A DNA stretch of 60,435 nucleotides from Vulcanimicrobiota bacterium (GCA_030041225.1 JASHOG010000129.1:1-60435), one strand, 5' to 3'. Positions 28,525 to 36,657 are shown, counted from the stretch's first letter. The notes: a model not told the origin generated them from the sequence alone. Program-made: numbers and translations.

Positions 28525-28848
28525 ATGGCCTCTAAGAGATCTTACGGCAACGCGGACCGCGAAATGTCGGTCCGCGAAGCCGGCAAGAAGGGCGGCGACA
28601 CCGTGCGCGACCGCTACGGTTCCGGTTTTTACGAAGAGATCGGCCGTAAAGGCGGTAAGGCGACGCGTGACCGTCACGGCGTCGAGTTCTACGAGTCGAT
28701 CGGCCAAAAAGGCGGAAAGAAAGTCAAGGAAAAATATGGGCCCGACTTCTACGAGGAGATTGGGCACAAGGGCGGTCAGAAGGTGAAGAGGCTGATCGCC
28801 GAGGCGAAGAAGCGCCTCGCCGAAGAATCCCGCGAACGCAGAAGATAA
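28525..28848 (+). CDS. KGG-repeat stress protein (GsiB/con-10-like), long copy
   Basis: This 107-residue protein repeats the roughly 20-residue unit four times (MSVREAGKKGG, FYEEIGRKGGKATRDRHG, FYESIGQKGGKKVKEKYG, FYEEIGHKGGQKVK) and ends in a charged helix (AEAKKRLAEESRERRR). It is a paralogue of the gene just upstream, probably from tandem duplication, and probably co-transcribed under the same stress promoter. Its stop codon lies at the outer edge of a long inverted-repeat element (28846-29017). Confidence 0.87.
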   Translation: MASKRSYGNADREMSVREAGKKGGDTVRDRYGSGFYEEIGRKGGKATRDRHGVEFYESIGQKGGKKVKEKYGPDFYEEIGHKGGQKVKRLIAEAKKRLAEESRERRR

Positions 28849-29017
28849 GCTCGTAGCTTGAGTGCGATCGGCATGCGGTGGTTTCGAAGTCGCTCGTCGC
28901 TCGTCGTCCTGACTCGCTCCTGCTGCTCCGCCTCCTCGCTCCCGCCATCCTAGCTTCGCTCGTCGGTCGGAGCCTTCTCAACCACCGCATGCCGATCGCG
29001 CTCAAGCTACGAGCTTA
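28846..29017. repeat. 172-bp element with 38-bp near-perfect terminal inverted repeats
   Basis: The arms 28846-28883 and 28980-29017 are reverse complements with a single mismatch (a G-T pair in RNA), around a 96-base loop that is C/T-rich on this strand with repeated GCTCGTC-like words. The outer end (AAGCTCGTAGCTT) is itself palindromic. The element fills the gap between the convergent KGG and lptC genes. It could be a non-coding mobile (MITE-like) or dispersed repeat, and its RNA hairpin could stop transcription from both sides. No transposase or clear target duplication is visible. Confidence 0.65.
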
Positions 29018-29040
29018 AGGGCGCAGAGAATTGTTCTCTC

Positions 29041-29598
29041 TTACGGAATTCTCACGGACCCATCAATTCTACCGAGGTGGATTTGATTTTTCGTGAAGTC
29101 CACACTGATCGTGCTGATCTTCAGCGTGTCGCCGCCGACGTGGAGATAGCTCGTGTGAATCATATCGAGCAGTTTCGCGTCGTTCGTCCATGTGACATAA
29201 TCGGTATCGAAGGAGCGCTGAAACGGGTCGTGCAGCATCTGGATGTGGACCCTCCCGATCGCGGTGAAGTCGAGCGTCTCCGTATTGAGGGCAACGTGCC
29301 TCGCGTCGATCTCGACGTAAGGCTTCCCGTTCTTGTAGATGACGCCGTCGTGCACGCCGTCGAGCGTCCCGATCGTGCCGTCGTTCGAGAACTCACCGCG
29401 ATCGTACGAGAGCGTCCACGCGTGCGTCGAGATCGTGTGATTCCCGCCGCGGACGTTACCGCCGCGAAGGACGATTGGCTCGTTCTCCTGAGGTGACGGT
29501 GGTGTGTTGATCCCTGCGAGAATGACCCCGACGACGAGGTAGATGACGAGCGCAGACCCTGCGATGATGAGCGCGAGCCGCCACCGTTTCGCCGTCAC
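29041..29598 (-). CDS. lptC: LptC-like lipopolysaccharide export protein
   Basis: This 185-residue protein has one N-terminal membrane helix (about 8-27, LALIIAGSALVIYLVVG) and then a periplasmic beta-jellyroll-like region (IVLRGGNVRGG, YVEIDARHVALNTETLDFTAIGRVHI, GGDTLKISTISVDFT). This layout fits LptC/YrbK, which passes lipopolysaccharide from the LptBFG transporter to LptA. The start is GTG 29598, overlapping the lnt stop by 4 bases. A longer frame to 29880 is only the lnt shadow. The neighbouring lptD and lptF/G-type genes support the call. Confidence 0.72.
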   Translation of the reverse strand: MTAKRWRLALIIAGSALVIYLVVGVILAGINTPPSPQENEPIVLRGGNVRGGNHTISTHAWTLSYDRGEFSNDGTIGTLDGVHDGVIYKNGKPYVEIDARHVALNTETLDFTAIGRVHIQMLHDPFQRSFDTDYVTWTNDAKLLDMIHTSYLHVGGDTLKISTISVDFTKNQIHLGRIDGSVRIP

Positions 29599-31127
29599 GG
29601 ACGGCGCCCCGGCACGACGATTGCAAGATAGAGCAGCGAGAGCAGGGCGATAACCGGCGCAGGCCCGATGCGTGCGAAGAGCGAGCCGGGCGGCGGCCCG
29701 ACCATTCCAATGACGCTCGTTTGAACGCCCATCGGTGCGCGCTGCGTCCAGTGCCCGTCGGGAGCGATGATACCGCTCACCCCGGTTGCCGCAGCGCGCA
29801 CGAGCCACATCCCGCTCTCGATGGCGCGCAGCTGCGCGATCTGCGCGTGCTGATAAGGACCGGAGGTTTCGCCGAACCACCCATCGTCGGTGGAGACGAC
29901 GAGCAATTGCGCTCCGCGCGCCACCTGCGCGTGGACGAGATCGGCGAAAGCCGATTCCCAGCAGATCTCCGGCGCGACGCGCAGCCCGGCAGTCGTCGGA
30001 AAGACTCCGTCGACGGTGCCGTGGGAGAAACCGCCGTTCAGCTCACCCACGTACGGCATCCACGAGAGAAAACGCTCCCCGGGGAAGTCCTCGGCGAACG
30101 GTACGAGCTGACGCTTGTCATACGTCGCGGGTGGGCGACCGGGAGTGAAGAAAAAGAGCGAATTGTAGAAGTTGCCCTCGCGCTCCGAGATGGAGCCGAC
30201 GATGAGCGATGCTCTCATCGTATCCGCAAGCGCCGTGAAATGCTGCTCGAGTACCGGATCGAGATCGAGTCCGATGCCGCGAATCGCAATCACCGTTTCC
30301 GGCCACACAACGAGGCGAGGATGCATCGCGGAGAGAGCGCGCGTCATCGTCGTGTAGCGCCGGACGGCGAGCTCGAGCGACCCGGGCTGCCACTTCAGCG
30401 TCTGCACGATGTCGCCTTGAACGGCTGCAACCGGAATGGTCGCGGCCGCCGCGCGTCGAGCCGGCCATGCGATCCAGCATCCGATCCACGCGACAATCAC
30501 GATGGCGAGCATCACGGCAAACGGGCGAACGTTGCGCCTGACGACTGCCGCGGCGGCATATGCGCCGATGACACAGAGGACGAATGTGACGCCGTAGGTG
30601 CCGAAATATGCGGCGAAGACCCGCAACGGCGTCTGCGCTTGCGTGTAGCCGAGTTGCGCGAAGGGAATGCCGAGCGGACCGATCGAGCGCAGCCACTCCG
30701 TCACGGTGAAGGCGCCGGCCCACGCGAGTGGAGCAAGGGCGGCGAGCGCACGCCGCTGCGCGAGGACGGAAAGCACACCGGTAGCGGCCCACGCAACCCC
30801 TTCGACGACCGCGCAAACGAACACCGCCGCGGCCGCCCAGTACGGTCCCACATCCGCCTTGATCGTGTACGTCCACCACGAGTAGCTGATGCAGAAAAAG
30901 ATCGTTCCGGCAATCCAACCGCGAGTTAATGCGCCTTTCCAGGAGGCGCCTATAAACGTCCAGAACAGCGCTGCCGTCCCAAAAGGCATGAGCCATGCGG
31001 CGCCGACCTTGGGAAAGCCGAGGGTCAGCACGACTGCGGCGATTGCGGCGACGAGCGTGTCGCGCAGTGCCGTTGAGGAGAGCAGAATGCGCAGAGTCGG
31101 TCTACTGGTTTTCGTGACGGCGCTCAT
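29595..31127 (-). CDS. lnt: Apolipoprotein N-acyltransferase
   Basis: This 510-residue protein has about six N-terminal membrane helices, then a nitrilase-like domain with Glu277 (VVWPETVI), Lys338 (YDKRQLVPFAE) and Cys389 (PEICWES), spaced almost exactly like the E. coli triad (267, 335, 387). It adds the third acyl chain to lipoproteins in the inner membrane, as needed in diderms. I chose ATG 31127; a longer frame to 31235 is possible. The start region overlaps head-to-head, by 41 bases, with a lipoprotein gene on the plus strand. lptC follows with a 4-base overlap. Confidence 0.93.
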   Translation of the reverse strand: MSAVTKTSRPTLRILLSSTALRDTLVAAIAAVVLTLGFPKVGAAWLMPFGTAALFWTFIGASWKGALTRGWIAGTIFFCISYSWWTYTIKADVGPYWAAAAVFVCAVVEGVAWAATGVLSVLAQRRALAALAPLAWAGAFTVTEWLRSIGPLGIPFAQLGYTQAQTPLRVFAAYFGTYGVTFVLCVIGAYAAAAVVRRNVRPFAVMLAIVIVAWIGCWIAWPARRAAAATIPVAAVQGDIVQTLKWQPGSLELAVRRYTTMTRALSAMHPRLVVWPETVIAIRGIGLDLDPVLEQHFTALADTMRASLIVGSISEREGNFYNSLFFFTPGRPPATYDKRQLVPFAEDFPGERFLSWMPYVGELNGGFSHGTVDGVFPTTAGLRVAPEICWESAFADLVHAQVARGAQLLVVSTDDGWFGETSGPYQHAQIAQLRAIESGMWLVRAAATGVSGIIAPDGHWTQRAPMGVQTSVIGMVGPPPGSLFARIGPAPVIALLSLLYLAIVVPGRRP

Positions 31128-31893
31128 GGTCGCAGGCTGTGGCCGACAGGTAACCTTTCCGAAATACACGACCGCCAACGGCGGCTTGCCGAGCGGCTGG
31201 ATGGCGGTAGACTTCACCGTTGCCGCGCCGTTCACTTTCTCTACGAACGACTACATCATCATCTTCAACACGTCCGGCAACGGCATCACGCCGCTTCCAG
31301 GCGGAGGCGCGCAGGACAACTACGCCGGATTCAGCGACGCACTCATCGTGAGCGGCAACACGGCGAACGTCGTCGAGGTGCAGCCGGTCCAGTTCTACTT
31401 CTCCTCGAACGAGCCGGGAACGATTCCCGCCGTCGAGCCGCTCTACGTTCCTTCGCAAGATATCATCCTCTATTCAAACTACAACGGCGTGAACACGGAG
31501 TTTCGGGTTGAGTTCGAGCGGGCGATCTTTAGCAGCCTTGCCGCAACGCCGTCGCCGAGCCCATCGCCGTCGCCGAGTCCAACGCCGACACCGCCGACGC
31601 CCTCACCGAGCCCTTCTCCGAGCACATCGCCGTCGCCGTCACCGTCTCCGACACCGAAAGCCGTCATCTGGCTCTTCAACTGCTTTGTCACGTCTCAAGG
31701 CACGAGCGGCGGCTCGTACTCGACGTACGAGCCCGATGACTCGCTCGGCCTCGACGGCGCGACCGACACGACATTTTCCTCGCCTTCGTTGAACATCGCC
31801 ACCGCGTTCGACATCACGCAGAACGCGCTCGGATCGGTTGCCCCGACGCAGAGCGAGCTCATCGTCAGCTGCTCCGTTCAAAATACACCGTAG
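31087..31893 (+). CDS. Lipoprotein of unknown function with Pro-Ser repeat linker
   Basis: This 268-residue protein starts at an ATG with a good ribosome site (GAGGAGAG) and has a lipoprotein signal (MRRVGLLVF, lipobox VAGC, Cys18). Residues about 30-150 form a beta-rich domain (AAPFTFSTNDYIIIFNTSG). A linker of Pro-Ser/Thr repeats follows (about 155-192). A second small domain with Cys near 199 and 262 ends the protein. I do not recognise either domain. It is the only plus-strand gene in the lpt block and overlaps the start of lnt head-to-head. Its stop is 4 bases from the lptD stop. Confidence 0.75.
   Translation: MRRVGLLVFVTALMVAGCGRQVTFPKYTTANGGLPSGWMAVDFTVAAPFTFSTNDYIIIFNTSGNGITPLPGGGAQDNYAGFSDALIVSGNTANVVEVQPVQFYFSSNEPGTIPAVEPLYVPSQDIILYSNYNGVNTEFRVEFERAIFSSLAATPSPSPSPSPSPTPTPPTPSPSPSPSTSPSPSPSPTPKAVIWLFNCFVTSQGTSGGSYSTYEPDDSLGLDGATDTTFSSPSLNIATAFDITQNALGSVAPTQSELIVSCSVQNTP
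31549..31660 (+). repeat. Pro-Ser/Thr codon repeat (linker in lipoprotein)
   Basis: About 110 bases of imperfect CCG-TCG-type hexamers encode alternating Pro-Ser and Pro-Thr. This is an intragenic microsatellite-like linker that could vary in length between strains. Confidence 0.75.
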
Positions 31894-31897
31894 GGCG

Positions 31898-34360
31898 CTA
31901 GAAGTTCAGGTTGCTCGGGATAACCGACTGGCCTTGGCCCACGTTGAAGCCGAGGCTCTGTGACGGGAAGGCGAGCAAGTTGAGCGAAACGTCGAGCAGC
32001 TTCGAATCTTCGTTGTAGAGCGCCTGCACCTGATAGCACTGACCGATCGTCTTCGTGAGATAGACGATTTTGTCGGTGATGCGGCGCTGCAGATCCCAGT
32101 TGACGTTCCCGGCAAACTCGACTTGCGTGCTCGGACCTAATGGCTCCGAGAACTGCACGTTGGTCTCCTCAAAGCCGAGGCCGGGGCCGGGAAGGAACGA
32201 GCCGCCGAGCAGCACGACGGAGTTGCTCGACGGACTCACCTGCGCTTCATAGCTCACCGGCTGTGCGTGCGCATCGAAGAGCGTCGAGAAGCCGAGATCG
32301 ATGTTGTAGGCCGAGCCGTTGAAGAACCGCAGCTGATCCTGCGCACCCTTCGTGTTCTGCGTCGGAAGCTGATCGAGGTACTCGAACGGCACTGCCGCCG
32401 GGCCGTTGTAGTTCGCCTCGTTGTAGGTCACCATGTTCACGATGTGATTCGTGACGGGCGTCGTCAACGTCATGAGCTGTGTAATCGAGGCTTTTAGGTC
32501 ACCGGTTCCGTACGCGTACTGGTTCACGTCGACGGTCGCTTGGAAGTCGCTGCCGAACACGTGGTACAGCGCGGGCCCGAGCACGAAGGCCAAGTCGGCA
32601 CGCGAGGTGTTGAAGGCGTTTGACGGCTCGCTGTACTGACCGATCGTGAAGTCGGCCGAGACCGGGAAGATGAAGTGCGGGAAGAACTCATACGGCCGAA
32701 TGTCGAGCTGCGGGATCTCATTGTCTCCGGACGGTATGCGCGCGTATTGCTTGTCCCATGTCAGCTGGTAGTTCGCGCCCTTCGTGGTCCAGCTGAGCAC
32801 GTCGTCGAGCGTTGCGGAGGCGTTCGACGAGGAGAAGCCACCGTAGCTCGCTTGGTCGTTCGTCATGGTGAAGTTGAGCGAGTTGCTCAGATGCGAGTTG
32901 AACTGCACCGCGTCGGCGAACGTGAACGCGTTCGACTGGGACTCCGTTCCGACCGACGAGTGGGTGAACGTATAGTTCTGAGAGTCTCGCTGCGTCTGGT
33001 GCGAGACGCTGAAGGTTAGCGTCTCGTTCGCCGGCACGTCGGTCAACGGACCGTAGTTCGACTGGTAGCTGTAGTTGACCGTCGAGTGGAGCGTCCTCGA
33101 GAAGTTTTCGATCTCCTGTGCCGCGAGGTTCACTTCCGTTGCATCGACGCGCCGGTCGTGGATGCGGTAGAAGTTAATGTTGCCGCTGCGCCGATTGTTC
33201 TTGCGCTGAAAGAACGCGACGTAGCCGATGCCGACGCCGACCTTCGTGTAGTAGTTCAGCTCGTAGTAGCCGTAGTAGTACGGCGATGTGCCGAAGGCGT
33301 ACTTCGTCTGGATCCAAAAGCCTTCGTACTCGTCGTATCCGACGTCGGGAAAGTATTGAGGCCGCGTGCGCTGCCCTTCCACCTGGCGTAGCGGAATGAT
33401 GACCTCGGGCAGAAAGAAGACGGCTGCCGCACCGAGCCACAGGATCGCTTGATAGATGATGATGCGATCGCCGGGGATGACGACCATGTTCCTTCCCGTG
33501 ACGTGATAGCCGCCGTGCGAGTGCTCGCACGTGGTGAGGAAGGGGTGTTGGCCGTGTCCGACACCGTTCGAGTCGGTGTGCAGGTCTTCCGCGGTGTAGT
33601 GCACGAGGCCGCGGTCGACGCCTTGTCTGCTCGCGCCGCGACCGTTCACGAGCTTCGCCGTCTGATCGACGACGTCGAAGTAAATCTCGTCCGCAAACAG
33701 CACCGAATCTTGCTGCTGATCGACGATGTACGGATGGCCGGTGATCGTGACCGTCCGGTCGCCGTCGTAGTGTGCGTTATCGCCGACGATCTCCTCGGTC
33801 CCGTAGAAGATGTGCACGTTTCCGACCGCATCGCCCGGGTGCCCCGCGCTCACGTTTCCGACGATTTTGTCGGCGACGACACCGATCTGACCGGGCGCGA
33901 GCGTCGGAACGCCGGCCGGATACGGCGTCGCGGGCGGGATGCCTTGTCCGGCCGGAACGATCGAGGGCGATGGTTGCGGACCGCGCGTGAGGAAGACCGG
34001 GCCGCTCGTCGGCGTCGGCGTTACCGTTGAGGGAAGCGGCGGAGGCGTGACGGACGGCGTTGTGTTCGGAAGCGGTGTCGCATAGAACTGCAACGTTCCA
34101 TTCGGCACACCCGGCATGTTCGGCGCCGGCAGCGCGGTCGCGCTCGGCGCGGGCGCCGGTGTCGCCGCTTGCGCGACCACCGTACCCGATGCCTGGGCAT
34201 CTGCAACACATGCGGTCGCGTTCAGGAGTTGAAGAGCGCGAGCGTTATCGTAGGTCGACGGCAAATTCGACGGCGCTCCGGCGGCAGCCGCGTACTCACT
34301 CAGCAGCGCGCAAAGACACGCGATGACGGCCCGCGTGGAGCCCCGGCGCTGCGCATGCAA
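31898..34360 (-). CDS. lptD: LptD-like outer membrane lipopolysaccharide assembly protein
   Basis: This 820-residue protein has a signal peptide, an unusual Pro/Thr/Ala-rich stretch (about 60-155), an OstA/LptA-like jellyroll (ADKIVGNVSAGHPGDAVGNVHIFYG..., YYDGD-type repeats, about 155-270), and a C-terminal region of alternating aromatic strands typical of an outer membrane barrel (YYYGYYELNYYTKVGVGIGYV and onwards). LptD inserts lipopolysaccharide into the outer leaflet. A few cysteines (in TACVAD, TTCEHS and GQCYQV) could form the disulfides that LptD uses. It lies 12 bases downstream of the LptF/G-type gene. LptE is not recognisable here. Confidence 0.82.
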   Translation of the reverse strand: MHAQRRGSTRAVIACLCALLSEYAAAAGAPSNLPSTYDNARALQLLNATACVADAQASGTVVAQAATPAPAPSATALPAPNMPGVPNGTLQFYATPLPNTTPSVTPPPLPSTVTPTPTSGPVFLTRGPQPSPSIVPAGQGIPPATPYPAGVPTLAPGQIGVVADKIVGNVSAGHPGDAVGNVHIFYGTEEIVGDNAHYDGDRTVTITGHPYIVDQQQDSVLFADEIYFDVVDQTAKLVNGRGASRQGVDRGLVHYTAEDLHTDSNGVGHGQHPFLTTCEHSHGGYHVTGRNMVVIPGDRIIIYQAILWLGAAAVFFLPEVIIPLRQVEGQRTRPQYFPDVGYDEYEGFWIQTKYAFGTSPYYYGYYELNYYTKVGVGIGYVAFFQRKNNRRSGNINFYRIHDRRVDATEVNLAAQEIENFSRTLHSTVNYSYQSNYGPLTDVPANETLTFSVSHQTQRDSQNYTFTHSSVGTESQSNAFTFADAVQFNSHLSNSLNFTMTNDQASYGGFSSSNASATLDDVLSWTTKGANYQLTWDKQYARIPSGDNEIPQLDIRPYEFFPHFIFPVSADFTIGQYSEPSNAFNTSRADLAFVLGPALYHVFGSDFQATVDVNQYAYGTGDLKASITQLMTLTTPVTNHIVNMVTYNEANYNGPAAVPFEYLDQLPTQNTKGAQDQLRFFNGSAYNIDLGFSTLFDAHAQPVSYEAQVSPSSNSVVLLGGSFLPGPGLGFEETNVQFSEPLGPSTQVEFAGNVNWDLQRRITDKIVYLTKTIGQCYQVQALYNEDSKLLDVSLNLLAFPSQSLGFNVGQGQSVIPSNLNF

Positions 34361-34372
34361 CCCGTAGGGCCC

Positions 34373-35527
34373 CTAACGCTCTTCCAACCAGAGCAGCGTT
34401 GCACCCATGAACCCCATGATCGCGTTCGGCAGCCACGCCGCTAGGTATGGATTGATCGCATCGTTGCTGCCGAATGCAGATGCCGCCGAATAGAGGATGA
34501 AATAGAAGAAGAACGCGATGATCGAGAGCGCGATGCCCAACATGCGTCCGCGCCTGCCGAACCGGATGGCGAGCGGAAGTGAGACGAGGACCGCGATGAA
34601 GCACGCAAAGGGCCACGCGAGCTTGTTGGCCAGCGTGATCTCTAAGTTGCCGAGTGCCGTCCCGCCGATTCCTTGCGCGCGGAGCGCCTGCACTTGCAGC
34701 GAGAGCTGCTTGCTGTTCATGGTCCACGCGTCGGTATTGACGGAGCTCAGAAATTGCGCCGCGCTCTCCTCGAGCGGGAGCGGAATCGTCACGGCGTTGA
34801 CATGCTGCTGACCGACGACGTAACCGTCGTTGTTGTAGCGCGTGTTGACGACGTCCTTGAGCACGAGCCTCGAGCCGCTCACGACGGCGCTACGCGCCTG
34901 AAGCGTCTCGTTCCACGGTCCGAGGTGTGCGGGCTTGAAGACCTGCACGCCGTACATCGTCTTACCGTCCGGTCCGACTTGCGTGACGTAGAACACGTTC
35001 CCGGTGTCGGGGTCCTTCCGGAAGAACTGCGTCTCGAAGGGCAGCGAGGCCGTGTGGTAGACGATTTGATAGAAGGTGCGCGTCGAGAGATCGACCGCCT
35101 GAGGCGCGATCCATTCGTTCATTCCGTACGCGAGCAGGAACATCACGAAGCCGAAGACGAGCGGCGTCGCTGCGATGCGCAGGATGTGGATGCCCGACGT
35201 GCGCATCGCGGCGACCTCGTTGTCAGCCGTCAATCTTCCGACTGCGAGCAGCGATGCGACGAGCGAGGCAAACGGAAACGCCATCGGAATCGCCTGCGGA
35301 ATCCGCAGCACGACGAAGCGAAGCACCAAGAAGAACGGTGCATGCTGGTTGATGATGTAGTCCGCGGAGATAACGAAGATGTTCAGCGCCCAGAAAATGA
35401 AGTACGCGAAGAAGCCGCCGAGAAACGGCCAAAGCATCTCGCGCAAGAGATAACTGTCGAGAATCGGCAGCAGGCTCGCGCGTGTGCGTGCGTACGGTAA
35501 CAAGCGGCGCAATGTGAGGGTCGACAT
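34373..35527 (-). CDS. LptF/LptG-family permease
   Basis: This 384-residue membrane protein begins LPILDSYLLREMLWPFLGGFFAYFIFWAL, with two or three helices at the N-terminus, a periplasmic beta-rich middle, and three helices near the C-terminus, the YjgP/YjgQ layout. LptF and LptG form the inner-membrane part of the lipopolysaccharide transporter with the ATPase LptB. Only one such gene is present here, so it may pair with itself or with a copy elsewhere; I cannot say F or G. The ATG at 35527 is preferred over a frame to 35587 because it lies just before the conserved start. Confidence 0.85.
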   Translation of the reverse strand: MSTLTLRRLLPYARTRASLLPILDSYLLREMLWPFLGGFFAYFIFWALNIFVISADYIINQHAPFFLVLRFVVLRIPQAIPMAFPFASLVASLLAVGRLTADNEVAAMRTSGIHILRIAATPLVFGFVMFLLAYGMNEWIAPQAVDLSTRTFYQIVYHTASLPFETQFFRKDPDTGNVFYVTQVGPDGKTMYGVQVFKPAHLGPWNETLQARSAVVSGSRLVLKDVVNTRYNNDGYVVGQQHVNAVTIPLPLEESAAQFLSSVNTDAWTMNSKQLSLQVQALRAQGIGGTALGNLEITLANKLAWPFACFIAVLVSLPLAIRFGRRGRMLGIALSIIAFFFYFILYSAASAFGSNDAINPYLAAWLPNAIMGFMGATLLWLEER

Positions 35528-35552
35528 CACGCTTGCAGCCCGCTGGATACGA

Positions 35553-36029
35553 CTAGTAGCTGCGGTACGTCGATAGCACGCGCGCAACGTAGGCGCGCGT
35601 CTCCGCGTACGGCGGGACGCCGTGGTAGGCGTCGACCGCTCCCGGCCCCGCGTTGTATGCCGCGACGGCCAAGGTCACGTTGCCGCGGTAGCGCGTCAGC
35701 AGCGAGCGGAGGTACCCGCTCCCGCACTCGACGTTCGAAACGGGCTCGAAGGGGTCGATCCGGCAGCGAGCCGCGGTGCCGGGCATGAGCTGCATCAGTC
35801 CCTCTGCCCCGGCAATCGAAATCGCCGACGGGTCCCCGCCCGACTCGGCCATCAAGACCGCGTTCACCAATCCCGGCGGCAGAGCGTTGTCGGCTGCTCC
35901 CCGCGCAACGAGCTGCCGAATCTCGAGCGAGTCCAGGGCCTGCGACGCGTACGGAAGGTAGCTCCCCCCGCCGCAGCCGCAGAGCAGAGTTAAGAGACTC
36001 GCGATCGAGAGAAGCCGCGGCATGGGCAT
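35553..36029 (-). CDS. Lytic transglycosylase-like lipoprotein
   Basis: This 158-residue protein has a lipoprotein signal (LLCGC, lipidated Cys19) and an SLT/goose-lysozyme-like catalytic domain: VNAVLMAESGGDPSAIS with catalytic Glu62, AEGLMQLMPGTAARC, and VAAYNAGPGAVDAY. It cleaves the MurNAc-GlcNAc bond of peptidoglycan to make anhydro-muropeptides, at a membrane position. It is divergent from the dcw cluster, sharing its upstream region with mraZ, and precedes the lptF/G-type gene by 25 bases. It is a minimal single-domain form. Confidence 0.87.
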   Translation of the reverse strand: MPMPRLLSIASLLTLLCGCGGGSYLPYASQALDSLEIRQLVARGAADNALPPGLVNAVLMAESGGDPSAISIAGAEGLMQLMPGTAARCRIDPFEPVSNVECGSGYLRSLLTRYRGNVTLAVAAYNAGPGAVDAYHGVPPYAETRAYVARVLSTYRSY

Positions 36030-36136
36030 CGACGTTCGTTTTCCTCGGAGAGCGTGCCTTGTATCCGGCCTCCGCGCGGGGCGCCGGGCGATTAGACCTT
36101 GGCGAGGATTTCCTGGGCCGGTCCGCTCGGCCGCAC

Positions 36137-36165
36137 TTGCGTCTCAGTCTCACCGTCGCTATAGT
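36137..36165 (+). promoter_or_regulatory. Main (sigma-70-type) promoter of the dcw cluster
   Basis: A TTGCGT -35 (36137-36142) and a TATAGT -10 (36160-36165) are separated by exactly 17 bases. A start site near 36172 would place the MraZ boxes over and just downstream of it. No other convincing promoter is seen between here and the end of the cluster. Confidence 0.65.
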
Positions 36166-36188
36166 GGTTGAAAGTGGTGCCCAGTGGG
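36164..36188 (+). promoter_or_regulatory. MraZ operator: three GTGG boxes at 10-bp spacing
   Basis: GTGGT at 36164, GTGGT at 36174 and GTGGG at 36184 are each separated by 5 bases, so they repeat every 10 bp on one face of the helix. This is the known MraZ recognition layout in E. coli (three TGGG boxes, N5 spacers). The boxes overlap the -10 and start site, so MraZ should repress its own operon. The third box covers a GTG that could be taken as the mraZ start. Confidence 0.75.
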
Positions 36189-36194
36189 GGCTCA

Positions 36195-36200
36195 GGGAGG
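36195..36200 (+). promoter_or_regulatory. Ribosome binding site of mraZ
   Basis: GGGAGG lies 4 bases before the TTG at 36205 and decides that start over the GTG at 36184, which is buried in the MraZ operator. Confidence 0.55.
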
Positions 36201-36204
36201 ACCA

Positions 36205-36645
36205 TTGGCCGAATCACCTCGGCTTTCCGGGTTGGTGGAGCACGCCCTCGACGAGAAGGGTCGACTTGTCGTGCCCGCGCGCTTTCGCGAGCGGCTCGGA
36301 GCCGGCTTCGTCCTCACGATTGCGCGCCCCGATCCGTGCCTCGCGCTCTACCCGAGCGGCGTCTGGGCCGAGTTTTGCACGCGGCTCGAAGCGGCAGCGC
36401 GCAAGGACGATGCGTTCCGGCGCATGGTGCGCTCGATCTTCGCGCACACCGAAGACGTAGGCTGCGACGCCCAGGGTCGCATTCTCATCCCGCCGGCGCT
36501 GCGCGCGTACGCCGCAATCGATCGTGACGTCGTTTCGGTCGGAGCGCTGACGCGCGTCGAGATCTGGGCGAAGGAGCGTTTTGCCGAGCACGCCGAGCCG
36601 AAGGGCGGCAGCGTCGATCTCTTCGGTGAGCTGGGCCTTTCCTAA
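36205..36645 (+). CDS. mraZ: MraZ transcriptional regulator
   Basis: This 146-residue protein (TTG start) has two SpoVT/AbrB-like repeats: GLVEHALDEKGRLVVPARFRE and DVGCDAQGRILIPPALRAYA. Each carries the DxxGR core of MraZ. MraZ forms a ring that binds GTGG-type repeats before its own gene and represses the dcw operon. Such repeats are present at 36164-36188. The rsmH gene, whose product balances MraZ in E. coli, follows after 12 bases. An upstream GTG start at 36184 would add seven residues but lies in the operator. Confidence 0.93.
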   Translation: MAESPRLSGLVEHALDEKGRLVVPARFRERLGAGFVLTIARPDPCLALYPSGVWAEFCTRLEAAARKDDAFRRMVRSIFAHTEDVGCDAQGRILIPPALRAYAAIDRDVVSVGALTRVEIWAKERFAEHAEPKGGSVDLFGELGLS

Positions 36646-36657
36646 TGGGGACGTCGC

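Noticed and set aside
31549-31660. Regular short repeats that might suggest a CRISPR array
   Set aside because: The repeat is a run of Pro-Ser/Thr codons in frame within a lipoprotein, with no spacers.
36184-36204. GTG 36184 as the mraZ start
   Set aside because: The GTG is the third MraZ box. TTG 36205 has a better ribosome site.
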